The position numbers were made by a program, and so were the translations under genes. Below, piece after piece: positions 1 through 9,471 of a stretch of 64,000 nt of DNA (position 1 is the stretch's first letter; each line of letters starts with the position of its first letter). The DNA comes from Roseibium salinum (lineage in GTDB: Bacteria > Pseudomonadota > Alphaproteobacteria > Rhizobiales > Stappiaceae). The stretch covers positions 372,001 through 436,000 of the forward strand of contig NZ_JAPEVI010000001.1 of the NCBI RefSeq assembly GCF_026240905.1. Direction: 5' to 3'. The notes under the pieces were generated by a model, which was not told the DNA's origin, did not search any database, and saw only the letters and a list, made by a program, of their open reading frames with translations.

Positions 1-161
1 TCATAGATGAACTGACCGCCCTGCATGCCCTTTTCGTCGGTTCCGAAGGAGAGAACATTTCCGTCGGGCAGGACGATGGAATGAAGGGGAATGATCGGCC
101 AGCTGAGAATATCGCTCCACTCGCCATCCTTTTCGACATCCTTCGATCCCGCAACGATCAT
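1..161 (-). CDS. Galactose oxidase-like protein, N-terminal fragment (partial)
   Basis: The first 53 residues of a minus-strand gene that runs off the left edge. The peptide begins MIVAGSKDVEKDGEWSDIL and continues with a WPIIPLHSIVLPDG segment and a Ser-Phe-Gly-Thr-Asp turn, which resembles the start of the Kelch-type beta-propeller of galactose oxidase/glyoxal oxidase-like proteins (DUF1929 group). The catalytic Cys, Tyr and His residues would lie outside the window, so enzyme activity cannot be judged. There is no obvious signal peptide from this ATG, and the AAAGG before it sits almost against the codon, so the true start may be another codon. Confidence 0.55.
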   Translation of the reverse strand, partial: MIVAGSKDVEKDGEWSDILSWPIIPLHSIVLPDGNVLSFGTDEKGMQGGQFIY

Positions 162-308
162 CCTTTGAGCCCTCGATTGAATTGAATGAGGTGCAGGGAA
201 ATCGCAGAAAAGCGGAGCTAACTCAATATATTCCCACGTATATACTTAATACTATTAAAATCACGATCGAAGTTTAACCGTTCGTTAATTATGGTATACG
301 CTTGAGTT

Positions 309-344
309 CTACCTAAGGTCTAGGATCAAGTCACCAAAGGTAGA
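309..344. repeat. Inverted repeat TCTACCT...AGGTAGA
   Basis: TCTACCTAAGG (309-319) and CCAAAGGTAGA (334-344) form an imperfect inverted repeat with a 14-base spacer, next to an AT-rich promoter-like stretch. It could be a regulator site or an RNA hairpin. No regulator can be assigned from the sequence. Confidence 0.35.
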
Positions 345-499
345 CGAATACAACGTGAAACGATCTACGGTTTGTCTGGAGGTCATGGAAGGCGGTTCCG
401 CGCCGTGTCGAGGATCCGGGGCCAGTGGCGTAGCGCGTTTCGGCTTTGATCCCGGCAATTGTCCCGGAAGACAATCCCGTCAAATGGACTTCAAGAAAA

Positions 500-523
500 T
501 GGCCACCTCATGGGAGGTGGCCA
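500..523. terminator. Perfect hairpin, terminator-like on the minus strand
   Basis: TGGCCACCTC (500-509), loop ATGG, GAGGTGGCCA (514-523). Read on the minus strand, the stem is followed by ATTTTCTTG, which gives an intrinsic-terminator shape. On the plus strand the following bases are G-rich. Which transcript it would end is unclear. Confidence 0.45.
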
Positions 524-721
524 GTTGGGTGTGGGAGGAACACCTGGTTTGTTCTGGGTCTTGCTGACCGGCCCCGGCTAAATCCGAGGCGAGATGCTCG
601 AAGGACTGCTCAGGAGTCGGCTGAAGTCCGCTCATGACGAGCTGGCTCAAGTGTTTGATCGGTATCCTACCCTGTTGCGTTGCCGGTCGTACGACTGGAA
701 CCACCTGCGCCTGCACACTGT

Positions 722-868
722 TTATGCAAGAAATTGCATTCAAATAGCCTTCTCAGGAAACAATCTTTGGCGCTCAATATCAAGCAAAAGCCCTTGAATA
801 TCGTTCGCCAAACATCGTATAGCTGCGCCAGAAAAGCAAAGCGAAGGTCGGTTATGCAAGAAATTGCA
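722..868. promoter_or_regulatory. Duplicated 17-bp palindromic element before and over the start of the 854 gene
   Basis: TTATGCAAGAAATTGCA occurs at 722-738 and again at 852-868. The first copy is part of a 16-bp palindrome, ATGCAA-gaaa-TTGCAT (724-739). The second overlaps the proposed ATG at 854. Two exact copies 130 bp apart flank the likely promoter and leader, which suits a looping operator for the LacI-family regulator encoded downstream. The lack of a central CG is unusual for that family, so another regulator is possible. Confidence 0.45.
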
Positions 869-3382
869 CAAACAGAAATTACGAGATCGCGCAAGACGCT
901 CCGCCCTGGCGACAGCCTCACGGATTGGCGGCTGTCGGAGCCGGAGATCACCCCTTTCCCGGGGAAGCCGCGGCCGATGCCCGACACGGTGACTTACGAA
1001 TTCATCAATGGCTGGGTCGATACGGGCGATCTGCCTTGCCGCGAGGCCTTGCGGGAGATGTTGCCGGGACGGCGAATTGACCTTCGGGATTGTCCGCCCC
1101 TGACCAGTCTTCATGCCGGCGGAGAGGACCGTCGTGTGGATTTCTCGACATTCCGTTTCACCGCGGACCTCATTTCCAGGTGGGCGCAATGCGAGATCGA
1201 GGCCGAGGCCCCCGTCACCGCCGTATTGGAGGCGGAAACCTGCGGCTCCCTGCGGATCTGGGCCGCAGAGAAAGAGGTTCTGTGTTTCGAGCCTTTCGAG
1301 CGCAACGCGGCACACCGGAAACGTTTTGAACTGCCGCTCGACAGCGGCACGACAAAGCTGACCGTGCGCCTGGAAGACCTGCATGAGCGGGACACATACT
1401 GCTTTTTCCGGTTGACCCTGGTCGAAGGAAGCGGGCTTTCCGTTCGCGGTGCAGGCGAGAAAGTGGATCGCGCCCGGGCCGTGATGAACAGCCTGCGCAC
1501 GGACCGCATGTATTACCGGCAAGGCGGCTTGCACCTTGTCGCCGACGCCGTTCCGGACGAACCGGTCACGGTGCGGTTGCGTCCGGCGGATCTGCGCTCG
1601 GCCACGATGAACGTCCTGGCCGACCCTGCAACCGGGGAAGGAAAAGCGACGATAACGCAAGCCGGCAAGGCCGAACTGCTGATCGATACCGCGGAGCTCC
1701 ATTCCGGCTGCATCGGACTGAATCTGACGACAGAAGCGGACGGCATCGAGATTTCCCGCGGGCTCGGGGCCACGGTGTTTCCCGATCCTGCGTGGATCCG
1801 CGGCGCCACACTTGACGACCGCCGTGCCGAGGCGCGCAGGTTGATTGCCGCCGCTGGGGCCGTGACGCCGTCGAGGGCGCTGGTCCTTCTTGCCGAAGGG
1901 CGGGTCACGGAAGCGGTGCCGCTGATGGAACCGGCCTTCCAGGCAATAGAAAACCGGCATGACTGCGCCGACTTCTTCATGATCGTCATGCTTCGCATCT
2001 GGCGGGATCACAGGGACAGGCTTCCGGGCGATGTCCGCTCCCGTCTGAAACGTGCCATCCTCGGCTTCCGCTACTGGCTCGACGAGCCCGGCAACGACGT
2101 CATGTGGTTCTGGTCGGAGAACCATGTTTTGTGTTTCCATGTTGCCCAGTATATCGCCGGAACCCTCTTCCCGAATGACGTCTTCCTGAATTCGCAGCGG
2201 ACCGGCGCAGAGCAGGCCCGGCTGGGCGCCGAACGGCTGCGGCGCTGGTTTGCCTCCGCGGAAGAGCACGGTTATGCCGAATGGAACTCGGCCGCGTATT
2301 ATCCCATCGACTTCCTTGGTCTCCTGACGCTTGTCGACATGGCTGCCGATCCGGAGATCGCCGACAGGGCCCACCGTCAATGCGACGCCATTTTCTCGAT
2401 GGTGGCCTTACATACGCTCGGCGGAACGCCATGCGGTTCCCAGGGGCGTGTCTATGAAAAGGAGCTGTTCGCCGGGCCGGCTACCGAACTGGGCGCGCTG
2501 GCCGCCGTCGCCTTTGGAGGTCCTTTCGTGCAGGGCTTCGAACGCGCCGCGTCGCTGCTGGCCGTCTCGCGCTACGTGCTGCCGGACCATCTGGAGCCGG
2601 TTTTGAATGTGCCTGCGGGCAGCAGTCTCGAGGCTGGTTACGTCCAGGGCCTTGGTGCCAATGCCAGGTTGTCCCTCTGGAAATCGGACGCCTCCCTCCT
2701 CTCCTCTGTTGCCGACCACAAGACCGGTGCCGCCGGGCACCAGCAGCATGTTGTGGACCTTATGCTGGCGGCCGATCCCTTTGCGCGGCTCTGGGTGAAC
2801 CATCCGGGCGATCTCAAGCCCTGGGGTGGATCGCGTCCGTCCCTGTGGGCCGGTTCAGCCGTCGTGCCGCGCGTCGCCCAGGCAGGCAACATGGCCATGA
2901 TGATCTTCGATCTTGACCGGCAGGGGCACCCGATCGGCTTTACCCACGCCATGGTTCCTCACGAGATCCTCTATGAAGTCGAAGCCGACGGCACCGGATG
3001 GATCTTCGCGCGCAAGGGTGAGGGCTACGCGGCCTTGTGGGCGAGCACGCCGCCGACCTGCCAGAAGACCGGTCTGTACGCCGGTTCCGAGTGGCGGGTG
3101 AACACGCGGCAGGCCGGCTGGCTGGTGATCGCCGGTGCGCAGTCGCTGGACGGTTCGTTCGACGTCTTCAAGGAAAAGGCAGGATCGCTCGCCCCGTCCT
3201 TCGACGCGGGCCGCTGCCGCCTGCAGGCCGGTGAGCATCTCCTCGATTTCGACGGCGGACTGTTTCACAGAAACGCCCCCCAACCATTCCGGCACATGAC
3301 GATCCATCCGCAAATTCGATGGGACCAGGGGGCGTACCGGCCCCTCGGTCATCGAGGCGCGGCATTGAGCGGGGTCGAATAA
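854..3382 (+). CDS. Large protein of unknown function
   Basis: 842 residues, no recognised family. The frame is open to 680, but the ATG at 854 is preceded by GCGAAGG at a suitable distance, so I place the start there. There is no clear signal peptide or membrane segment. The first ~330 residues look beta-rich. The middle (about residues 330-600) is helix-rich with aromatic and His-rich patches, including WFWSENHVLCFH near residue 418 and a following YAEWNSAAYYPIDF segment, which recalls the alpha/alpha-toroid of some polysaccharide lyases and glycosidases. That resemblance is weak and no catalytic set was verified. The LacI-family gene begins 3 bases after its stop, so the two are probably one operon, which suggests a carbohydrate-related role. 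Confidence 0.7.
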   Translation: MQEIAQTEITRSRKTLRPGDSLTDWRLSEPEITPFPGKPRPMPDTVTYEFINGWVDTGDLPCREALREMLPGRRIDLRDCPPLTSLHAGGEDRRVDFSTFRFTADLISRWAQCEIEAEAPVTAVLEAETCGSLRIWAAEKEVLCFEPFERNAAHRKRFELPLDSGTTKLTVRLEDLHERDTYCFFRLTLVEGSGLSVRGAGEKVDRARAVMNSLRTDRMYYRQGGLHLVADAVPDEPVTVRLRPADLRSATMNVLADPATGEGKATITQAGKAELLIDTAELHSGCIGLNLTTEADGIEISRGLGATVFPDPAWIRGATLDDRRAEARRLIAAAGAVTPSRALVLLAEGRVTEAVPLMEPAFQAIENRHDCADFFMIVMLRIWRDHRDRLPGDVRSRLKRAILGFRYWLDEPGNDVMWFWSENHVLCFHVAQYIAGTLFPNDVFLNSQRTGAEQARLGAERLRRWFASAEEHGYAEWNSAAYYPIDFLGLLTLVDMAADPEIADRAHRQCDAIFSMVALHTLGGTPCGSQGRVYEKELFAGPATELGALAAVAFGGPFVQGFERAASLLAVSRYVLPDHLEPVLNVPAGSSLEAGYVQGLGANARLSLWKSDASLLSSVADHKTGAAGHQQHVVDLMLAADPFARLWVNHPGDLKPWGGSRPSLWAGSAVVPRVAQAGNMAMMIFDLDRQGHPIGFTHAMVPHEILYEVEADGTGWIFARKGEGYAALWASTPPTCQKTGLYAGSEWRVNTRQAGWLVIAGAQSLDGSFDVFKEKAGSLAPSFDAGRCRLQAGEHLLDFDGGLFHRNAPQPFRHMTIHPQIRWDQGAYRPLGHRGAALSGVE

Positions 3383-3385
3383 CCG

Positions 3386-4402
3386 ATGAGCCTCAAGACG
3401 ATCGCCGAAAAAACAGGCGTATCGCCGTCGACCGTCAGCCGTGTCCTCAACGGTACTGCAAAGATCTCGGACGCAGTCCGCGCACGCGTCTTCGATGTGG
3501 CGCGCGAGGTCGGCTATCTGGACGACAGGGCACGGAAAGGCATGCAGGGAGCCCTGCGGTCCCTGGCCGTGGCCGTCCCGGAGGCCCTGCTTGCGCCATC
3601 GGACACGAATTACGTTTCCTGGACCATATTCGACGGATTGCGCAAGGCGGCCGCCGAACGCGGAATTGCCCTGCAGCCCATAGTTTCCGAAGGCGACAAA
3701 CTGGATCCGAAGACGGTCCCTGTCGAACTGAGGAAAATGCAATGCGACGGTATCGTCGTCTTTTTCGACGAGAACCCGCAAGTTCTGAAGGAAGTCGCCA
3801 GGCTGCGCAAGCCGACTGTGCTGCTGGCAGGCCAGGACCCGTCGATGCATATCCCGTCCGTGGGGATCGGCAACCGGTATGGCGCTCGGCTGGGGACCGA
3901 TTACCTGCTCGGCCTTGGTCACCGGCGGATCGGGCTTCTGACCTGGAAGGGGCGCTATACCATCCGTCAGCGCGAGGACGGTTACCGCGAAGCCATGGAG
4001 CAGGCCGGTGCCGGGACAGATGTCTTTTGCCTTTCCGGTTTCAATCCCGCACTGGCAGAGCAGGAGATTTTAGGACTGATCGCCTCCGGCCGCTTCCAGG
4101 GCCTAAGCGCCCTTTTCTGTCTCGCCGACAACGTGGCGCTTGCCGCCATGCGTGCTTTGGCGAAATCCGGTTATTCCGTACCCGGCGACTTGTCGATTCT
4201 GGGGTTCGACGATGCGGTCGCCGGAGAACTGACGCGCCCGCCCCTTTCGACGGTTCATGCGCCACTTCTGCATATCGGTCCGGCGGCTCTCGACGAACTG
4301 GAACATCAGTACCGGAATAACAGAACCGGCCAACCGGTCCGGCGGATTGAGCTCGGCTGCTCGCTCGCAATTCGTGACTCTTGCAAAGAGTACGCAGCAT
4401 GA
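3386..4402 (+). CDS. LacI-family transcriptional regulator
   Basis: 338 residues. The N-terminal helix-turn-helix is typical of LacI regulators: residues 2-25 read SLKTIAEKTGVSPSTVSRVL, followed by the NG hinge-side motif. The C-terminal periplasmic-binding-protein-like domain has the GYREAMEQAG and LGFDD segments expected for a sugar effector domain. The gene begins 3 bases downstream of the unknown-function gene at 854 and shares its strand, so it probably controls that gene and itself. The palindromic repeats at 722-738 and 852-868 are candidate operators. The effector is unknown. Confidence 0.93.
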   Translation: MSLKTIAEKTGVSPSTVSRVLNGTAKISDAVRARVFDVAREVGYLDDRARKGMQGALRSLAVAVPEALLAPSDTNYVSWTIFDGLRKAAAERGIALQPIVSEGDKLDPKTVPVELRKMQCDGIVVFFDENPQVLKEVARLRKPTVLLAGQDPSMHIPSVGIGNRYGARLGTDYLLGLGHRRIGLLTWKGRYTIRQREDGYREAMEQAGAGTDVFCLSGFNPALAEQEILGLIASGRFQGLSALFCLADNVALAAMRALAKSGYSVPGDLSILGFDDAVAGELTRPPLSTVHAPLLHIGPAALDELEHQYRNNRTGQPVRRIELGCSLAIRDSCKEYAA

Positions 4403-4816
4403 GGCCCTGTCGTCAGTGAAAAGTCTCTCTGAGCTGCAAACAGCGTTCTTCAGACACTCAGCTGAAACTGCCGGCGTCCGGAATGGACAAATCGTCCCGA
4501 AGCAAAGACGGCTTTTGCGAACTCTGTAAACTCGGCTTCGAGATCCTGCGTGGCGATTCACGCCGCGGATCGCGGAAGTTGATGGCGTTCGGTGAGCCCG
4601 CTCAAGACCGGCGGCCAGCGGCAGTGCGGGTTGTGTGTAGCGACGGCTGACACGTCTGATAGTCGGTATATCCACTTTGCGCAGAAACAGTGACGTGGTG
4701 CCGCTAAGTTACTTGCCTGGCAATTTCCACATCGATTTTTTGGATATAGGTCTGTTCGAGCCTGGGAACAGGGCGGCAGGCCGCCGGCGGCCTCTCGCCC
4801 GATCGCAGATTTACAC
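4403..4816. other. Intergenic region with hairpins
   Basis: About 410 bases without a supportable gene. The right half contains a stem CTGTTC (4752-4757)/GAACAG (4766-4771) and a perfect 16-bp palindrome AGGCCGCCGGCGGCCT (4778-4793), just before the AraC-family gene. These could shape its leader RNA. No T-tract follows, so an intrinsic terminator is not supported. Confidence 0.4.
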
Positions 4817-5908
4817 GTGCCCACATTTCTGAGGTACGCACCCCAGGCGAAGTACAGCAACATTAGAACAACAAGAAATAGGGATGTTGAATTGTCGGAA
4901 CCTGCGCTTGAACTCGAAGATCCCCTGTTTGCGCGGCCGCGCACTGCCGGGACGGGGTTCGATGAGATGCTCACACACATAACACCCGCCCGAGCTCTCG
5001 AAGTCGAACCGCCCACGTGCCGGAAACCATTCGAATGGCGTACCGAACTCGTGATGGGCGCTGGTATCAACCTGCTTCAAGCACGCTATGGCGGCTCATT
5101 TACGTACGCGCCCCGCGCGCCGAATGGTTCCCTGATCCTCCGCTTCTGCGGCGCGGGAGCGGCGGAAGTCACTGTCAGGGGCAAGAAGGTCACCAATACA
5201 CGGGGAACCGTCCTTGTCGCCCCATGGGGTGACATAAACCGCACAACCGTACTGCCCGACGCCCGGGCAAACCTGCCGGCTGCATCTACATTCATCGGCA
5301 TCAGTCCCGAAATTGTGAACGACTGCCTGCGGGATATGTTTCCGGACCTGATGCTCAAGCAGTTCGAATTCATGCCGTTGCTGGATCTCGACACCAGGCA
5401 TGGCCAGATGCTGGCCTCTCTCTGCAGAGGCGTCGCCCAGGGCATGATCGGAGAACGGCTGCTGGCAAGGTCCGAAAAAGCGGCCTTGCTCCTCAGCGAG
5501 GCGATTGTCCGTTTCCTGTTCGAAGAAGTTGATCACCGGGCAGGCGACTATGGCCGGCAACGATCGCCCGGTGTGGTGCCGCGTCATGTCAAGAGAGCCA
5601 TCGACTTCATGCACGCCAACATGCATTTGCCCATCACGCTGACGGACATCTCCCGCGCCGCAGGTGCCAGCACACGGGCGCTGCAAATGGGCTTCAAGCA
5701 GTTTCGCGACACAACGCCCCTTGCCTACCTGCGGCAAATCCGGTTGCAAGCGGTACACTCGGAGCTCTCGAATAACGAAAACACTCTGACGATCCAAGAG
5801 GTTGCGCTCAAATGGGGCTTCAGCCACATGGGCCGGTTCTCGGCGCAGTACAGAGAAACCTTTGGTGTGTCACCTTCCATCACTGCAAAACGGGGAAGCC
5901 ATAAATAG
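4817..5908 (+). CDS. AraC-family transcriptional regulator
   Basis: Up to 363 residues. The C-terminal ~105 residues carry the double helix-turn-helix of the AraC/XylS family: PRHVKRAIDFMHANM, LTDISRAAGASTRALQMGFK, the RL.AVH segment and the WGFSHMGRFSAQYRETFG signature. The N-terminal part (about residues 60-220) matches the AraC-binding-like cupin domain common in regulators of aromatic and short-chain catabolism. The start is uncertain: GTG at 4817 gives the longest product, an in-frame TTG at 4892 follows GGGATG, and an ATG at 4967 gives a shorter form. The gene stands alone between the LacI gene and the chemoreceptor, so its target is not evident. Confidence 0.9.
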   Translation: MPTFLRYAPQAKYSNIRTTRNRDVELSEPALELEDPLFARPRTAGTGFDEMLTHITPARALEVEPPTCRKPFEWRTELVMGAGINLLQARYGGSFTYAPRAPNGSLILRFCGAGAAEVTVRGKKVTNTRGTVLVAPWGDINRTTVLPDARANLPAASTFIGISPEIVNDCLRDMFPDLMLKQFEFMPLLDLDTRHGQMLASLCRGVAQGMIGERLLARSEKAALLLSEAIVRFLFEEVDHRAGDYGRQRSPGVVPRHVKRAIDFMHANMHLPITLTDISRAAGASTRALQMGFKQFRDTTPLAYLRQIRLQAVHSELSNNENTLTIQEVALKWGFSHMGRFSAQYRETFGVSPSITAKRGSHK

Positions 5909-6172
5909 GCCTCCTCGGAAGATCTGTTAGTGGCTGCAGCGGCCCTCCGGACAAGACCTTTGAGCCGTCTCGTTCATGACGGGTTTGTGTGAGCGGAGCG
6001 TGTCTCGGCGCCAAAATGCGAAAGTTCTATCCGGATAACGAAAACTTCCTCTCCGTAAATTTATGGGTAAACCAAAAATTAATCAGCCGCTAGATAGCAC
6101 GTAAAAGCACGAATAGCTGCTGATTTTACTTGGGAATTTTTTATGCGCCACCATGAATGCCCCGGAGGGAAC

Positions 6173-8230
6173 ATGCGTTTCTTGAATTTTCTTTCGGTAG
6201 GACAGCGGATAGCTGTTCTCTGTCTCCTGCCCCTTTTCGTCATCATTGGTATCGGTGTGAACGATCTGAGGTCGACCGGAAAGGAACTGGAGGAACGTAC
6301 GTTCATCCTGGAAGTGTCATCCCTTGCGCCACTCGTCTCGAACTTGGTTCATGCGCTTCAGGTCGAGCGGGGCCTGTCGGCGGGTTTCATAGGCTCCAAG
6401 GGCCGGTTGTTCGCTGAAACAGTCAGGCAAGCCCGCATCGATGCCGATCAACGGCTTGACGTTTACCGAACGGGTCTTTCCGGCCCGACCGGGCGCCTGG
6501 CGATCCCCGAGTTCACCGAGCCATTCGAACGAGCGGCCTCCGCCTTGCGGAAACTGGATAGTGTTCGCAAAGATGTCGACCGTCTGTCGATGACCGTTCC
6601 TGAAACGGCGGCCTATTACACGGGTGTCATTTCGGATCTTGCCGCGATCATCGACGGCACCGTTACCGTCATAGAGCGGGGTTCGAGTTTGCGGCCCATG
6701 CTGGCCTATTCGGCTCTTGTTCAGGCCAAGGAGAAGTCGGGCATCGAACGTGCCATGGGAGCTGTCGGTTTCGGGGCGGGTCAATTCGATGACGCCACGT
6801 ATCAGCAGTTCCTCAGCCTGGGAGCCGCGCAGAAGGTTCATCTGGAAACATTCCGGCGCCTCGCAACCGGCGAGAGCATCGACTTGCTGAAGGAGTTGGA
6901 AGCAGGCCCTGCGGAAAGCGCCGTGCAAAAACTTCGCGGTCTGGCTTACGGCGCCCCCTTCGGTGCCGATCTCTCGTCGGCATCCGCGACACAGTGGTTC
7001 AACGACAGCACGGCGCGAATTGAGGCCCTGAAGACCATTGAAGACAGTCTGGCAAGCCAGATTGTCGCCTGGGCGTCCGAGGGGAAAGCATCCTCGTCCA
7101 GGACGTTCTACGGCCTTGTCTTCATTCTGGCGGCACTTCTTGTCACGACGGCAGTCATATCGCTGACCGTGGCCCGGTCGATAACCCGTCCCGTGCTCAG
7201 CATGGAACGCGCCATGCAGCGCCTGGCCGACAATGACACGGCAGTCGAAATCCCCGCCACCGACCTGCGGGACGAGATCGGCCGGATGGCGCGTGCCGTT
7301 CAGGTCTTCAAGGACCAGGCGATCGAGAAAATCCGTCTTGAAGAAGAGCATGCCGTCCAACAGGAACGGAGCAAGCTGCACGAGCGGGAAATCCGCGATC
7401 AGATGGCGGCTGCGTTCGAAGCCGCGGTCGGCGGCGTCGTGAAGAACGTCGCCGCCACGGCGACCCGGATCAACAGCGCCGCCAAGGGTCTTTCCTCCAG
7501 TTCGGAGGAAACATCGCAGCAATCCAGCGCGGTTGCGGCTGCTGCCGAACAGACGTCCATGAACGTTCAGACCGTATCGGGGGCTGCCGAAGAGCTGACG
7601 AGTTCCGTTCGCGATATCAACCGTCAGGTCACCGAGTCTGCAACCGCGGCCCGCGACGCCGTCGACAAGGTCGCCGAAACCAGCAAGCGGGTCTCCGTCC
7701 TGGCCGATGCGTCGGAAAAAATCGGCGAAGTTCTGTCGATCATCAACGAGATCGCGGACCAGACAAATCTTCTGGCACTCAACGCCACCATCGAAGCGGC
7801 GCGCGCCGGAGAGGCTGGAAAAGGCTTTGCCGTTGTTGCCGCGGAAGTGAAGGAACTTGCCGCACAGACCAGCAAGGCGACCGAAGAAATCGAAAAGCAG
7901 GTCAAGAGCATCCAGTTGGCGACTGAAGACACCGCTACCTCGACACAGGCGATCGGAACAACGATCATGACCCTGGAACAGGTTTCCAGTGCCATCGCCT
8001 CGGCGGTGCAGGAGCAGGAAGCCGCCACCGGAGAGATCGCCCGGAACATCCACCAGGCCGCCAGCGGAACCAGCGAAGTGACCCGGAACATCTCCGGCGT
8101 CTCGCAGGCCGCAGCAGAGACCGGACAGGCGAGTGCCGAGCTTCTGAATCTGGCCGATGATCTGTCCGTTCAATCAGGCCATCTGCGCGATGAAGTCGAT
8201 AGGTTCCTGGCCCACGTCCGGGCTGCCTGA
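6173..8230 (+). CDS. Methyl-accepting chemotaxis protein with nitrate/nitrite-sensing-type domain
   Basis: 685 residues. The start at ATG 6173 is chosen because GGAGG lies at 6164-6168; an in-frame ATG at 6143 lacks a site. The order is: first membrane segment (about residues 10-30), periplasmic NIT-like domain containing the [15 protein letters not shown] signature, second membrane segment (about 310-332), HAMP domain ([18 protein letters not shown]), and the cytoplasmic signalling domain with the highly conserved hairpin [20 protein letters not shown]. It would signal to CheA/CheW at the pole. No CheW-binding or che gene is nearby. The NIT domain family senses nitrate/nitrite in some proteins, but the ligand here is not shown. 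Confidence 0.93.
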   Translation: MRFLNFLSVGQRIAVLCLLPLFVIIGIGVNDLRSTGKELEERTFILEVSSLAPLVSNLVHALQVERGLSAGFIGSKGRLFAETVRQARIDADQRLDVYRTGLSGPTGRLAIPEFTEPFERAASALRKLDSVRKDVDRLSMTVPETAAYYTGVISDLAAIIDGTVTVIERGSSLRPMLAYSALVQAKEKSGIERAMGAVGFGAGQFDDATYQQFLSLGAAQKVHLETFRRLATGESIDLLKELEAGPAESAVQKLRGLAYGAPFGADLSSASATQWFNDSTARIEALKTIEDSLASQIVAWASEGKASSSRTFYGLVFILAALLVTTAVISLTVARSITRPVLSMERAMQRLADNDTAVEIPATDLRDEIGRMARAVQVFKDQAIEKIRLEEEHAVQQERSKLHEREIRDQMAAAFEAAVGGVVKNVAATATRINSAAKGLSSSSEETSQQSSAVAAAAEQTSMNVQTVSGAAEELTSSVRDINRQVTESATAARDAVDKVAETSKRVSVLADASEKIGEVLSIINEIADQTNLLALNATIEAARAGEAGKGFAVVAAEVKELAAQTSKATEEIEKQVKSIQLATEDTATSTQAIGTTIMTLEQVSSAIASAVQEQEAATGEIARNIHQAASGTSEVTRNISGVSQAAAETGQASAELLNLADDLSVQSGHLRDEVDRFLAHVRAA

Positions 8231-8307
8231 GGCCATCGAGACGGCCTGACGGCCGCTAATGGTTTGCCTTCTGGCCGGGTCTGGTGATTAAATTGAACGC
8301 ACTGGCA

Positions 8308-9351
8308 TCAAAACCGCAAGAATCGGTCGGTGATTGCCGCCGACAGCCAAATGCTGCTGAGAGTGATCCATGCGGTCAGTGCAAAGACGGAGGCGCCGGT
8401 GACCCCGGCGCCGACGGCGCATCCGCCCGCCAGCATGCCGCCGAATCCCATGAGTGTCGCGCCGACAAGATAACGCGTCATGGAACTGCCGTTCTCAAAT
8501 CCCTGCAACACGAGTTCACGGCTGAAAAACGCGGCCACAAACGAGCCGATAAAAACACCGGGCACCAGGCCGATATCGTAGCCCAGCATATCTCCGGGTG
8601 GCGACAGGATCAGCATCAGCGTGTCGGCTGAAGGACCGGTGAAGGTGACGCCTTCGACCTGCACCGGATCGAACGCCTGCCGTGCCATGGACGAGGTGAA
8701 CCACCAGGCCAGCGCGATGGCAAGGCCGGCACCTGCCGCGGCCGTCAGCTGCCGGATTTTCAACCGGGCCCGCCATGCAAAGACCAATCCGGCGAACAGC
8801 CATAGACAGGCAAAGGCGATGGTCAAGTTGAAGGTCAGGCCGAATTGAACCGTCAGGTCATTGCCGCCGATGTCGCTCGTGGTCCACAGGCCGGCAAGCC
8901 ATTCCCTGGCCGGCCGCAGGATACCCCGCAGGCTGGCCTGCGCCACAACGGCGAAGACGAGACCTGAGAGCAATGCGCGCAGGTTCCCTGTTGCGGAAAG
9001 AACCAGCAGACGGCTGGCACAGCCGCGCGCAAAGATCATCCCCGCTCCGAACATCAGTCCGCCGAGCACAGCGCCCGAAAGGCTTTGCGGAGATGCAAGC
9101 TGACGCGCCTCGCCCGCCTGCACTTCACCGAAATGAATAAGGAGCTGTGTGCCGACAAGAGCCGAAGCGAATGCAAGCAGCCAGACCGGCAGGCGGTCGG
9201 CCGGAGAACCCCGCGAGAATTCCAGGACAGCCGCCCTCAGGCAAAACCGGCTCTGCTGCGCGAACGCACCAAACAGCACACCGACAGTCAGCCCGCCGAA
9301 CGTCAGAAGCCATGCTTCCGGCATCCTGTCCAGAAGATACTCCAGATCCAT
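8308..9351 (-). CDS. YeeE/YedE-family membrane protein (SoxT-like, second copy)
   Basis: 347 residues, about nine or ten membrane segments, two homologous halves. The family signature cysteines are present: SRFCLRAA near residue 33, ARGCASRL near 108 and AGGCAVGAG near the C-terminus. The start MDLEYLL at 9351 has GGGGAG just upstream; the frame extends further but without membrane character. YeeE/YedE (TsuA) proteins pass thiosulfate or a related sulfur species through the inner membrane, and SoxT members accompany sox loci. It is divergent from the metallo-hydrolase at 9472, and the two share a promoter region with a copy of the ATTCAAAAGTTT motif, so it is probably under SoxR control. Confidence 0.88.
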   Translation of the reverse strand: MDLEYLLDRMPEAWLLTFGGLTVGVLFGAFAQQSRFCLRAAVLEFSRGSPADRLPVWLLAFASALVGTQLLIHFGEVQAGEARQLASPQSLSGAVLGGLMFGAGMIFARGCASRLLVLSATGNLRALLSGLVFAVVAQASLRGILRPAREWLAGLWTTSDIGGNDLTVQFGLTFNLTIAFACLWLFAGLVFAWRARLKIRQLTAAAGAGLAIALAWWFTSSMARQAFDPVQVEGVTFTGPSADTLMLILSPPGDMLGYDIGLVPGVFIGSFVAAFFSRELVLQGFENGSSMTRYLVGATLMGFGGMLAGGCAVGAGVTGASVFALTAWITLSSIWLSAAITDRFLRF

Positions 9352-9440
9352 CAAGCTCCCCTTCTCACGGCCTCTACCCAGGCAGCTTTGCGTTGGTCCG
9401 CACGATTGCTCATTGACCTTTCTCAAGGACACATAGATAA

Positions 9441-9458
9441 ATTCAAAAGTTTGCATAT
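9441..9458. promoter_or_regulatory. Candidate SoxR operator A (ATTCAAAAGTTTGCATAT)
   Basis: This 18-mer lies between the divergent permease (8308-9351) and metallo-hydrolase (9472) genes, 14 bases before the hydrolase ATG. The reverse complement of site B (12548-12565) matches it at 16 of 18 positions. Such recurrence at divergent sulfur-gene promoters supports an ArsR-type SoxR operator. The assignment to SoxR is inferred. Confidence 0.65.
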
Positions 9459-9471
9459 GTGGAGAGGAATC

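Larger units (their letters stand above)
162..853. other. Intergenic region of about 690 bases with inverted repeats
   Basis: No convincing gene was found. Positions 230-300 are AT-rich and promoter-like. The region holds an inverted repeat at 309-344, a perfect 10-bp-stem hairpin at 500-523 and a palindrome at 724-739 that is repeated at the start of the next gene. A minus-strand reading frame at 480-743 (87 codons) has no family I recognise and ends through the hairpin. It may be a decayed gene end, but I cannot support it as a CDS. Confidence 0.5.

Noticed and set aside
274..288. TTAAC-CGTTC-GTTAA palindrome as a LacI operator
   Set aside because: Odd-length centre, single copy in AT-rich DNA, and 580 bases from the gene; chance cannot be excluded.
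480..743. Possible 87-codon minus-strand gene in the first intergenic region
   Set aside because: No family, no ribosome site, and it reads through a perfect hairpin at its end. It may be decayed DNA but does not meet the standard for a CDS.
740..2380. 546-codon minus-strand open frame opposite the unknown-function gene
   Set aside because: It is the antisense shadow of a high-GC gene: Arg/Gly/Pro-rich, no ribosome site, no family motif, while the plus-strand frame has normal composition and a coupled downstream gene.
6317..8173. 618-codon minus-strand open frame opposite the chemoreceptor
   Set aside because: The plus strand encodes an unmistakable methyl-accepting protein; the antisense frame shows no family motif.
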